DNA of 64,000 nt from Macrotrachela quadricornifera (Eukaryota; Rotifera; Eurotatoria; Philodinida; Philodinidae): positions 1,123,605 to 1,187,604 of the forward strand of contig JAJEKB010021090.1 of the NCBI GenBank assembly GCA_022393335.1, read 5' to 3'. A program made the position numbers and the translations under genes. Each line of letters opens with the position of its first letter. The first letter of the stretch is position 1. The notes beneath the pieces are model-generated. The model was not told the origin of the DNA and made no database searches. It saw nothing but the letters and a program-made list of their open reading frames with translations. Positions 54,725-64,000 of the stretch are shown one piece after another.

Positions 54725-55505
54725 GAGCTTGTCCAGCTAACGGCGAACCAGCGTGGCCAACGTTGAGTAGAATATTTCTCAGACATAAGACGGTCAAACT
54801 TGCTCATTCAAAAAATTCTCATAGGTTTTCGTATATACTCTATCGATAAATATCATTTGTTTTCCAAAATGATGTGACGAAATGGCAGTTGCCAGCCAAA
54901 ATCATGCATTTCTTGTGCAAAAATGATGGAAAAGGACCTTTGATGTCTGTCATTATATTTTGCATACCACTTTATCATTTAAGATAACGGAAATAGCAGT
55001 GGTATTATCGAAGATTGAACTACACTTTGAAATCGATGGATTACCTTTTATTGCTGCGAAAGCTATAAAAAGATATGCTTTTTTAAGGTGCTCAATTTTG
55101 ATGAGTGCGTTACCAAGCGCTGAGTGAGTGCGTTACTCTAAGATGTTGATGACAACTATTTGTAGAAGCGGACTTCGAGAAAACAAATTCCATCATCATC
55201 AAGTTTGATGTTTTCGCTTCAAGCACAGATGATAGCATTGAGTTTGTAGCGAGAAATTTTTTAGAAATGTGAGCGTTTTTGGATGGCTCTGACAGAAAGG
55301 GTCCTTTTGAATGAGTGCGTTACCACGACTTCCTGTTATTCTCAGTTTGACAGGATTCCACCAAATGAAATGAAAATTTTAGTGGAACTAGGACTATCAT
55401 ATATCTTGCTATAGTATAAGTTTCAGCTCTCTGTCACTTTATGCTATTGAGTTTTGACAACCAGAAGGTTAAAAATTGGTGAGTGCGTTACCTGTGGACA
55501 TGCTC
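54725..55505. mobile_element. 781-bp MITE with TGCA target duplication
   Basis: Imperfect terminal repeats GAGCTTGTCCAGCTAACG and the complement of GGTAACGCAC...; the last bases are TGGACATGCTC. TGCA stands on both sides (54721-54724, 55506-55509), and joining the flanks restores the 89-bp repeat. Inside, GAGTGCGTTAC occurs four times (about 55106, 55127, 55314, 55481), perhaps transposase-binding sites. No ORF. Confidence 0.78.
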
Positions 55506-55690
55506 TGCATTGATGGCCTGACTCCTGTGTTCAAAAAACACCGATTAAAAACGCGGTTGTTACGAACACGTTTTTCCATGGTTTACCAAAGCTATGTTGA
55601 TGGTTCGACTACTCTGATTGATAAAAATCGACTGAAATGGCGCTTTTCTAGGCCAAATTTCGCCGAAGTTTACACAGAACTTTTTTAAGT
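55506..55690. repeat. continuation of the 89-bp tandem repeat
   Basis: Begins TGCATTGATGGCCTGACTCCTGTG with the same CACCGATTAAAAACGCGG as the units before the MITE, then a more diverged unit (TTGATGGTTCGACTACTCTG). Confidence 0.75.
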
Positions 55691-55799
55691 GGGAAATCCC
55701 AGTTCCTTTCATTTCCAGAAAGTTTTTGTGATCTACGAAAACTTCATAACAATAAAAAAGACTGCGGTTTTCTACTAGACTGGCTACTTCATGAATTTT

Positions 55800-57029
55800 G
55801 AATGATACTTACTGTTTGATCTATATTTAGTAATAATCTAAAAGCAAAAAAATTTACATAATTAAACTATTACATGCTGTTCACTTCGTCAATGATGTTG
55901 ATCTATAATAAATCTAAAATAGAAGGCGATTATTTAAATAAATGCTTACTGTTGATATCGATATTGAGAGTACTCTAAAAGAAAGAAAAAAAACATTTAT
56001 TTAAAAAGAATTACTTACTGTTCATTTTAAACTTCTGATCGATCTAAAATGCATCTAAAATAAGAAGTTATTTAAATAAATCCTTACTATTGATGTCGAT
56101 GCTGAGATTTATATAAAATAAAGAAAAAAAATTTTTTAAATAAAAATTTACTGTTCATCTGAAACTTGAAATCGATCCAAAATAAATCAAACATAAAAAC
56201 AGATTATTTAAATAAGTCCTTACTGCCGATAGCAATATTAAGATTAATCCGAAATAATAAAAAAAAATTATCTGTTTAAAAAAAATATTCACTGTTCATT
56301 TCAAACTTCAGATTGAGCTAAAATAATAAAAAAGCAAATATTTATTTAAATAAACACTGTTCATCTGAAACTGATATCGATCTAAAATAAATCTATAATA
56401 AGAAGAAATTATTTAAATAAATCCTTACTATTTATATCGCTGTTGAGATTGACCTAAGATAAAGAAAAAAAAAATTTCAATAAATACTCATATCTCAAAC
56501 TTGAGATCAATCTAAAATGAATCTAAAATAAAAACAATAATTAAAATACATACTTACTATTGATATCGATGTTGAAATTAATCTAAAATAAAGAAAAAAG
56601 AGTATTTATTTAAATAAATGCTTACTGTTGATATCGATATTGAAAATAATCTAAAGGAAGGAAAAAAAAGTATTTATTTAAATAAATGTTTCTGTTGATA
56701 TCGATGTTGAGAATAATATAAAGGAAAGGAAAAAAAAGTATTTATTTAAATAAATAGTTACTGTTTATCTCAAATTTTAGATAAATGTAAAATAAATCTA
56801 AAATAAAAAAATTAATTAAAATGAATCATTACTATTGATATAGATGTTGAGGTTGATCTAAAATAAAGAAAAAAAATTATTTAAATAAATATTTAGTGTT
56901 CATCTCAAATTTGAGATCGATATAAATGAAATCTAAAATAAAAAGAAATTATTTAAATAAATACTTACTATTCATCTGAAACTTGATATCGATCTAAAAT
57001 AAAAAAAAATAATTAAAATAAATCGTTAC
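55800..57029 (-). repeat. array of ~68-bp units resembling intron-microexon-intron
   Basis: About 18 units. Read on the minus strand each has a T-rich tract, TTTTAG, a core of about 25 nt, then GTAAG and an ATTTATTTAAATAA spacer. Two core types alternate roughly: ATCAATCTCAACATCGATAT-CAATA and ATCGATCTCAAGTTTGAGAT-GAACA. Core starts (plus strand, donor side) fall near 55948, 56013, 56083, 56149, 56219, 56290, 56355, 56424, 56487, 56552, 56621, 56690, 56758, 56829, 56895 and 56964. The 25-nt cores are not multiples of three, so concatenated exons would shift frame. It ends where the 4.6-kb transposon inserted. Confidence 0.7.
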
Positions 57030-57740
57030 TGGGTGTATCCATGGAGACCCATCCACTTTTTTGGAAAAGTTTTTTTTTCGATTTTTTTTCAGTTCAAACC
57101 TCCGGTATGCTCTAGAAAACACTTTTGATGAAAAAAAAATACGACCCTTCTAGCGAAAAATATCGAGTTCTGGTTGATTTTTTAGGAACGCCTATGGTAT
57201 ATTGTCAGACATAGGAAAAACGTCAGGAAATCGCCTAAATCTTTTCTGAAATATCTTTTTCAGAAATTTTTCTTGCTGAACAATATGAACGGTATCTATA
57301 AACATTCTAAAGGGAAAAAATTAGACTATTCCTATTGAAAGTCTTGAGTGATGAGTCATTTCTGCTGAAAATAGCGATAACTGTCGTTTGTAATGTTGAA
57401 TGGCACTAATTTATTTCAAGGATTTTTGTTTCCTTCTCAAAGAAACGACCTGGATCATGCTTTGCTCTCAGGGCGGTGTCTAATTAATGACTTCGCCCAC
57501 ATAACTCGAGAGAAATGGTATCCGATCGTCTCATATAAGTGAGATCACAAAATCAGAAGGTAGAACATACTACCGAATGATAAATTTTCGATCTCATTGT
57601 AAGGACATCTTTAAATGTGAAGTCTTATGTACAAATATTGTGACTTCGGACGAATAAGATTAAGAGATGAATCATCGGATATTCAAAAGGGTCGATTACC
57701 AGCTAATACTTTTCCTGATTGTTTTAAAAATTGAATCTCA

Positions 57741-60700
57741 ATGCCCAAACGAAAGTATTGTGAACATCTGACAAAACATTCAAACTCTACTCGTGTACCT
57801 ATAGGAGTAGTGTCTGTATCGTCACGTCAATCGATGTTTTTAATTTCTCGATATGATGCGGCTGACGACCGAATACGCTGGTTATGTCCAAGATGTCATG
57901 CATTTGAATGGAAGAAAATGATGACTCATCAATCGATGGAATTAAGTGATAATGAGAGCCCGAGTGAAGTAAAAGCTATGGTAGAAGATTCTTCTGTTCA
58001 TGACGATGAAAATGTTGATGCTGTCAATGTTGAATTTGATGATCTGAATGAGGAAGAAGAAAATCCTCTAATGGATAGTGGCATTATAACTGAGTCGAAA
58101 GACGATGATGATACTTTGTCATGTATGGATGATGAGACGACTGATCATGAATCGATGGATGAAGCGATAGGTCATGTTTCATATGAACTGGAGTACCAAA
58201 AAGACTAGGCAATAGAACAATTGTCAACCATCTTCAAATTATTAAACATATATTCCATTCATGACAAGTAAGTTCATAAATTTTTTCCGAATTTCCTCGA
58301 ATGACTCTTATAATTAGATCAGCAGTATCATCCATTCGAGCTAAAGTTGATGAAGTGTATGGGAAACTTCATCGATTATGTGACATACTGGATGAAGAAT
58401 CTCAAGTTTCATATGATCCAAATTCTCATGGACTCAAAATATCGGAATCAAACGAACTTTTAGATGGTCTTAAAAAATTATTCGCCGAGAGTGATACCGA
58501 TGAACAAGTTCGTCTAATGACAATTGCTCCTACAGAATGGGGTAGACAAAAAATCGAAAAGTGGTGCGTATTTTATCCTCATTTCTTCGCATTTCTTCAA
58601 TCATATGTCACTAAAAACTTCTTTCATTTGTCAGGTTTCACTCAAAACCAAATCAGGCTCGACGATCGCTCGTTCTTCGAAAAAATAAAGGAATGTTAGC
58701 TTATCCACAATGTTTACGAGGCAACATTCCTTTATCTGATGCAATGATTGATTCTGTGGTCCAGTTTTATCGTGAAGATGGAATTAGTGGAACCTCATCC
58801 AATTCCAAAGACACGATTAAAATCAACGGACAACCAGTGGCAGTTCGGTTTTTGGAAATGACCGTCTTGGATGCCTATCGGATATTCAACGAACGATTTC
58901 CTGGAGCTGTCGCAAGGTCTACCTTTACTACTCTTCGACCACGGGAAGTAAAAATTGCAACGTCATATGATACATGCATGTGTATTATTCATAAGAACAT
59001 GAATCTATTACTGAAGGTTTGTGTCGATTGTATATTGATTTGATTGTATCATATTTTCATCATAGGCGTGGAACAATTACTACCAGAAATATATGGGTGT
59101 AACATCGTTATCAACTAGTGAGAAGATCAATATGAAAGACCTGATTACTCGAATGGTTTGCACTATTCAGAAAGAAGAATGCTTCAATGGACAATGCGAT
59201 CACTGTCCGACAGAAATATCACGTATATTCTTACCCATAACAAGATTATTCTCTTTCTCGTAGAGAAGAGTCCAGCAGAAATAAATTGATTGCTTGCTTG
59301 CTTGCTTGATTGATTGATTGATTGATTGATTGTGTGTCCGCAGGGTCAAAAAAACATCGAAAATCGATTTTTCGAAAAAGGCATTTCTAGAGGTATTTCG
59401 ATGCAGGGAGTTCGAATCTGAAGTCTGTTTGGTGATCATGTGGTATCAGCATTGATCAATTGATGTTAGGAATTGGTGAGGTTTGGTATTTTTCATCGAA
59501 AATAGGTGTTTTTTCACGAAATGATGATTTCATCGTGGTGGGTGATGAACACCATTGCCGATTATTCTCTTTCTCGTAGAGAAGAGTCTTACAAACATAA
59601 ATTGTCGGATTAATTGATTGATTGCTTGTATGTCCGCACAAGGTCAAAAAAACATTTTATTAATATTTTCTATAAAACTTAACCAAAGGGTAATCGGGGT
59701 CGAGGAACTCGAATCTGATGTTAGTGTTTCGAAATTTTTTTCGGATTCATTTTTTTACACAAAGGATCACTTTTTTTGGAAAAAAGTTTTTTTTTATAAT
59801 GGTTGATCGTAGGGTAATCAAGGTCGAGGAACTTGAATTTGACTTCGGTTTTTTTAATTTTATAAATGAATAGCATGACGGTAGTTTAGAAACACGATTT
59901 CTACGAGAAAGAGCTGAGCGAGTCTTTGGACGAGCGTTACTTGTGGATCTAGATGACGAATGCTCATGGACACTATGGAAAAAAGTCGATAATAAATTCG
60001 ATCTTCAACAGGTGACCGGCTCAGTTGACTCTCTGCTGACAGAGATTAAAGAAAGATGGTCCACATTTTTACTTCACACGTATTGCAATCGTCAACAACG
60101 TGAATATATCAAGGACTTGCGTAGTCGATCAACAGACAAGTCATTCGTTGTAGCACAAATTGATTTCTCAATGAATTATACATTGATACGCCAGCGTGAA
60201 GTACAACAAGGTTTTTTCAGTCAGCATCAAGCCACCTTGTTTAAAATCCATTTGACCATTGGAAAAGAACAAAGAAATTTAGCGATTATCAGTAATTACA
60301 TGGAACACACAACAGCATTCGTTTACTGTGCACAAAAAATTCTCGTCGACTTCATCAAGAAGAACTTTCCACTGGTAAAAAAGATCAATTGTCTTAGGTA
60401 AGTCTTATTCTTGATAGATACAGAAGACTTTTAGAAATCCATGTACTATGTCAACTCGCTCCTCTCTTTTAGTGATGGTGCAAGTGCAAATTTTAAAAAT
60501 AATGCCAGCATTCGGAACCTAATTCATCACAAGGCTGACTTCAATTTGGAAGCATCTTGGACATTCACAGCTACAGCTCATGGTAAAAGCGCTGGTGATG
60601 GTATCGGTGCGGTTATGAAGACCACAGCTAGGCGTGACACTCTTTCAAAGAATATTCTCCTATCAACTGCGAAAGACTTCTATGAATTCTCCAAAGCACA

Positions 60701-60989
60701 ACAGCTCAAAACCGCAAAAACATCTAACAACGATAGTCCTGCTGTACACGTCTTCCATCTTGAAGCAGATGAGGTGGAAAAGGTGAAGAACAACCTTTTG
60801 AAAGCTAGAAGCGAAAAATTTCGAAAATCAGGTGAGGCAAACCTTTTTCAAGCATTTAATGGTAGTGTCGATTTAGGTACAATACGAGGGATTCGTATGA
60901 TGCATGAATTCCAACCGATTAGTCACACGACGGTTCAATATCGTGCAACATCTCGATCAACACACATTAGGACATTTATGTTTAAATAA
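57741..60989 (+). pseudogene. DDE-like transposase, six exon pieces, broken
   Basis: Exons 57741-58267, 58318-59016, 59066-59222, 59890-60397 and 60473-60989 join in consistent phase across GT-AG introns of 50, 49, 667 and 75 bp. Exon 1 has a CPRC zinc-finger-like site and a long Asp/Glu-rich stretch, with an in-frame TAG at 58206-58208. Exon 2 has a frameshift beside an A-run near 58690. Recognisable blocks: TLRPREV...CMCIIHKNMNLLL (second exon), GQCDHCP, IDFSMNY and LSDGASANFKNNASIRNL followed by ATAHGKSAGDG. Two of the Asp residues may be catalytic. This block order is known to me from uncharacterised transposon-like proteins in cnidarians and arthropods. The large fourth intron is filled with repeats. 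Confidence 0.6.
59223..59889 (+). repeat. repeat-filled intron of the transposase gene
   Basis: Two related segments starting ATTATTCTCTTTCTCGTAGAG (about 59247 and 59564) are each followed by TTGATTGATTG runs and a GTCCGCA...GGTCAAAAAAACA word, so a unit of about 320 bp is duplicated. The segment at 59456-59505 is the near-identical complement of 48018-48063. Confidence 0.65.
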
Positions 60990-61676
60990 ATTTCTTTTTT
61001 CATGTTGATTTAAATGCATCAGATTTTATGAAATGAAGCTTAACAGTGATATTCAGCACCCCGACACATCGAAAAATTCTCTTAGTTTTATACTATGCCA
61101 GATTCGTTCAGTCTCAAGCTAATAGCTAGGGGTAAATTCGATGTCATCAAGTACCTGATGATCATCTGTTGTAACAGCGATATATCATTCTGAATATCAA
61201 TATCTTAATCGCTAGTCTAATGAAAATCCTTGAAATAAATTAGTGCCATTCAACATTACAAACGACAGTTATCGCTATTTTCAGCAGAAATGACTCATCA
61301 CTCAAGACTTTCAATAGGAATAGTCTAATTTTTTTTCCCTTTAGAATGTTTATAGATACCGTTCATATTGTTCAGCAAGAAAAATTTCTGAAAAGATTTA
61401 GGCGATTTCCTGACGTTTTTCCTATGTCTGACAATATACCATAGGCGTTCCTAAAAAATCAACCAGAACTCGATATTTTTCGCTAGAAGGGTCGTATTTT
61501 TTTTTCATCAAAAGTGTTTTCTAGAGCATACCGGAGGTTTGAACTGAAAAAAAATCGAAAAAAAAACTTTTCCAAAAAGTGGATGGGTCTCCATGGATTC
61601 ACCCATACTTAGCAAGTACTCCTTTTATTAATGATCAAAGCATTAAAATATCCTTGGCAAATATTCATAGTTTCAA

Positions 61677-64000
61677 TTAACAAACATCCCGTTTTTCTTC
61701 TTCTTCGCGTCTATATTGTCGACAGTTACCGCATGATCGATCCCAAGAACATTCATCATTTTGAGAACATGTTTGCCAGTTTTGTTGTTTACCTACAGTC
61801 CCTGCCTTTTGAGTGTAACACCACCAGTCACCTGGACTTGCGTGATTAGCGTCTGCATAAGCCCAACAATGTTCTTTGTAACAACCACAACGTGAACCAT
61901 CACAATCATCAGTTAAAGGTCTTCCTACAGGTGATGAACAAGCATCCTGATGTACTGCTTCCTCACGTCTATATTGTCGACAGCTACCACATGATCGATC
62001 CCAAGAACATTCATCATTTTGAGAACATGTTTGCCAGTTTTGTTGTTTACCTACAGTCCCTGCCTTTTGAGTGTAACACCACCAGTCACCTGCATTTGTG
62101 TAACCAGCATCTGCATAAGCCCAACAATGCCCTTTGTAACAACCACAATGTGAACCATCACAATCATCAGTTAAAGGTCTTCCTACAGGTGATGAACAAG
62201 CATCCTGATGCACTGCTTCCTCACGTCTATATTGTCGACAACTACCACATGATCGATCCCAAGAACATTGATCATTTTGAGAACATGTTTGCCAGTTTTG
62301 TTGTTTACCTACAGTCCCTGCCTTTTGAGTGTAACACCACGAGTCACCTGCATTTGTGTAACCAGCATCTGCATAAGCCCAACAATGCCCTTTGTAACAA
62401 CCACAACGTGAACCATCACAATCACCAAAACCTGTGTTTTTGAAAGAAAATAGATTTTTGTTTGAGGGTCATGAATGAGGCATTGTAAGCAGTAGGAGAA
62501 TATGTCACTACTTCTCTGAACAGTCATTTCTTAGTTATGGGAATCGTAAAACAAAAGTGGTTGGTTCGCAAAAATTTGATGATGAATTTTCTTGTAGTGA
62601 ATGGAAGAGGAAATAAGAATATATATGGCAATAAAGAACTGTTAAAGATAATAGGCTTTTGCCGTTAGTATACGTAGAGGATATTATTGAATTGAGTTTA
62701 CCTAGGGGAAGTTATCAAACGGATCGTGTTTTAGATGGATATACCATGGAGGAAATTATATAGAACGGTCATCGTAATATACCTTAATATTATTTTAGGA
62801 GACGATCTATTGTTGAAAGAGGTACGAGGCTTAAGTTGGAAGTGTTAGGAATCGCAGAATTTAGGCGAGAAAATTTTAATGCAGTAAAATGGAAGATCTA
62901 GCGTCAAAAACTGAGCAAAATTGTGTATTTTAATATTTTCTCTCATGGATCCATTTATTTTATGTATAGAATAAATGAGATGAATATTAACGATTGATTG
63001 ATTTTTATGAATTTAAGTTGAGAACTATCAAGCTGATTTTCATGGATATTCTGTGCGTTTATCTACTGTATAAGATGAGTTTAATAGTTTGAAAAAAATT
63101 TATGATTAGGGTAATAAATGTCTTACCTTTTCGAGATGCCCATCTATTCACCCGATTATACTGTCCTTCCAGCACTATTTTATAAAATTCGGATGGATAT
63201 TTTGTTATATCGATTGTAGCCATCTTGTTGCCTATTCGAACTGTGCCGACTAAATCGTACCTATCATTCATACCATTTTGAAATGAGTTTGTGGTTGATA
63301 ACCATATATTAACGTTTCCGCCATCATCTACAACTTGCCACTTAATTGTCAATATATTATCAAGTACACTGGCATCGGGTTTAACTATTGATACTCTTCC
63401 AAGTAATGGTACTCCATCTATTTCTCTTTCAGATTCGAGTGGAATCGTAAGACCCATAAATCTTGCAATTGTTGGTAGTATATCAACTATAGCAGGCTGA
63501 AACTGATGAGAGTACATATTTGTTTCTGGACTATTGGTCACTATCCAAGTAGTTCGTTCTCTATCAGAATGACCACCATGTCCGTGGCCTGAACTTGAAT
63601 GTCTACCATGATCTGTTGTGATAACGACAAGCCAATCCTCATTGTACTTCTTCGTTCGATAATCGATAGCGTGCCATATTCTTCCCATTTGATTGTCAAA
63701 GAAGTCGACTGCTTGATGAAACTGTTGACTATCTCCAAACTGATGTCCCATATCATCTGTATATTGTAAGTAAATCCACGAAAGATCGGGGGCTTGATTC
63801 TCAATACACAGTGATGCTTCATGAATGACACGCTCATCGATATTATGAATGTAACGTTTTGCAGAATCATGAGGATAAGTCATGTGATCCAGTTCATATC
63901 CATCGAATTTGTAGTCGAATATAATATTACCTGCCATTGGCAATCCTTCACCGATTAATTTAACACGATTATCCGTCCATGTTGAGAAAATGCCAATCTT
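61677..64000 (-). CDS. secreted-type phosphodiesterase/nucleotide pyrophosphatase with cysteine-rich repeats, partial
   Basis: The upstream exon (63127 to beyond 64000) encodes part of an alkaline-phosphatase-superfamily phosphodiesterase. It shows YTDDMGHQFGD and TTDHGRHSSSGHGHGG with the Asp/His residues that bind the two metals, then IVDILPTIARFMGL. It ends in a GTAAGA donor. In matching phase, an acceptor (CACAG) at 62432-62433 opens the second exon (62431-61677), three copies of about 85 aa with DDCDGSRCGCYKGHCWAYAD, WWCYTQKAG and QTCSQNDECSWDRSCG blocks. The intron would be 695 bp. At least 542 aa, 5' end outside the window. Linkage of the two halves is inferred from phase and proximity; two separate genes remain possible. 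It probably hydrolyses nucleotide or lipid phosphodiesters outside the cell. Confidence 0.7.

Larger units (their letters stand above)
57030..61605 (+). mobile_element. 4.6-kb DNA transposon with long terminal inverted repeats
   Basis: Terminal inverted repeats of about 395 bp (57030-57424 and 61212-61605) begin TGGGTGTATCCATGGAGACC and end GGTCTCCATGGATTCACCCA. The flanking triplet TAC is on both sides (57027-57029, 61606-61608), a likely 3-bp target duplication. It carries one multi-exon transposase-like gene on the plus strand. The superfamily could not be named from the sequence. Confidence 0.82.

Noticed and set aside
55800..57029. A coding microexon gene encoded by the 68-bp array
   Set aside because: The 25-nt cores are not multiples of three and joining them quickly meets stops, so a simple protein-coding microexon gene is not supported; the splice-like structure itself is kept as a finding.

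Overview
The window is AT-rich animal DNA and reads like a mobile-element-dense accessory or subtelomere-like region of a bdelloid rotifer (Adineta/Rotaria type). This is inferred from several things. There are two EGF-plus-seven-transmembrane receptor genes of a kind expanded in bdelloids and an R-S-E ADP-ribosyltransferase. Introns are short (50-75 bp GT-AG). A Penelope-like retroelement without a visible endonuclease carries a hammerhead ribozyme. Many small TA-flanked elements are nested in one another. No marker gene fixes the species. No ordinary housekeeping gene was recognised.

Layout. 1.2-3.4 kb: EGF/7TM receptor (minus) whose 5' end abuts a 1.1-kb palindromic element. 5.2-5.6 kb: small acidic two-exon gene. 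5.85-6.26 kb: tandem 181/183-bp repeat with two intact-looking and one decayed hammerhead ribozyme. 8.5-15 kb: foldback elements, nested micro-MITEs and a tRNA-like sequence. 16.5-24.7 kb: one uninterrupted 2,751-aa secreted cysteine-rich protein built of about 21 units of about 125 aa. 25.7-29.7 kb: Penelope-like element (minus) with a hammerhead ribozyme beyond its ORF, split by a maT-type (DD37D) transposon with an open transposase frame and by a 0.8-kb palindromic MITE. 29.7-31.0 kb: foldback element made of hairpins spaced 51 bp apart. 32.4-32.95 kb: piggyBac fossil. 34.5-36.9 kb: four-exon secreted antistasin-like/NHL-repeat gene. 37.9-41.2 kb: RTE-type LINE with a perfect 14-bp target duplication and one open ORF. 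42-45.7 kb: decayed or frameshifted minus-strand genes. 48.8-49.8 kb: ADP-ribosyltransferase. 50.5-52.6 kb: two more foldback elements. 53.2-54.4 kb: second EGF/7TM receptor, running into a CGCGGTTT-rich tandem repeat that contains a 10-N assembly gap and a TGCA-flanked MITE. 55.8-57.0 kb: about 18 repeats of about 68 bp, each shaped like intron-microexon-intron on the minus strand. 57.0-61.6 kb: 4.6-kb DNA transposon with about 395-bp terminal inverted repeats and a broken multi-exon transposase. 61.7-64.0 kb: minus-strand phosphodiesterase gene apparently spliced to a cysteine-rich triple repeat, open at the window edge.

The cellular genes (receptors, secreted cysteine-rich protein, antistasin/NHL protein, phosphodiesterase, ADP-ribosyltransferase) are mostly extracellular or surface functions and show no operon-like linkage. 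The dominant theme is repeated insertion of elements into other elements and into gene edges. The observations most worth following are the hammerhead tandem array, the 51-bp hairpin array and the microexon-like array. Several single-base frame breaks lie in homopolymers (45.33, 44.99, 58.69 kb) and could be decay or base-calling error.
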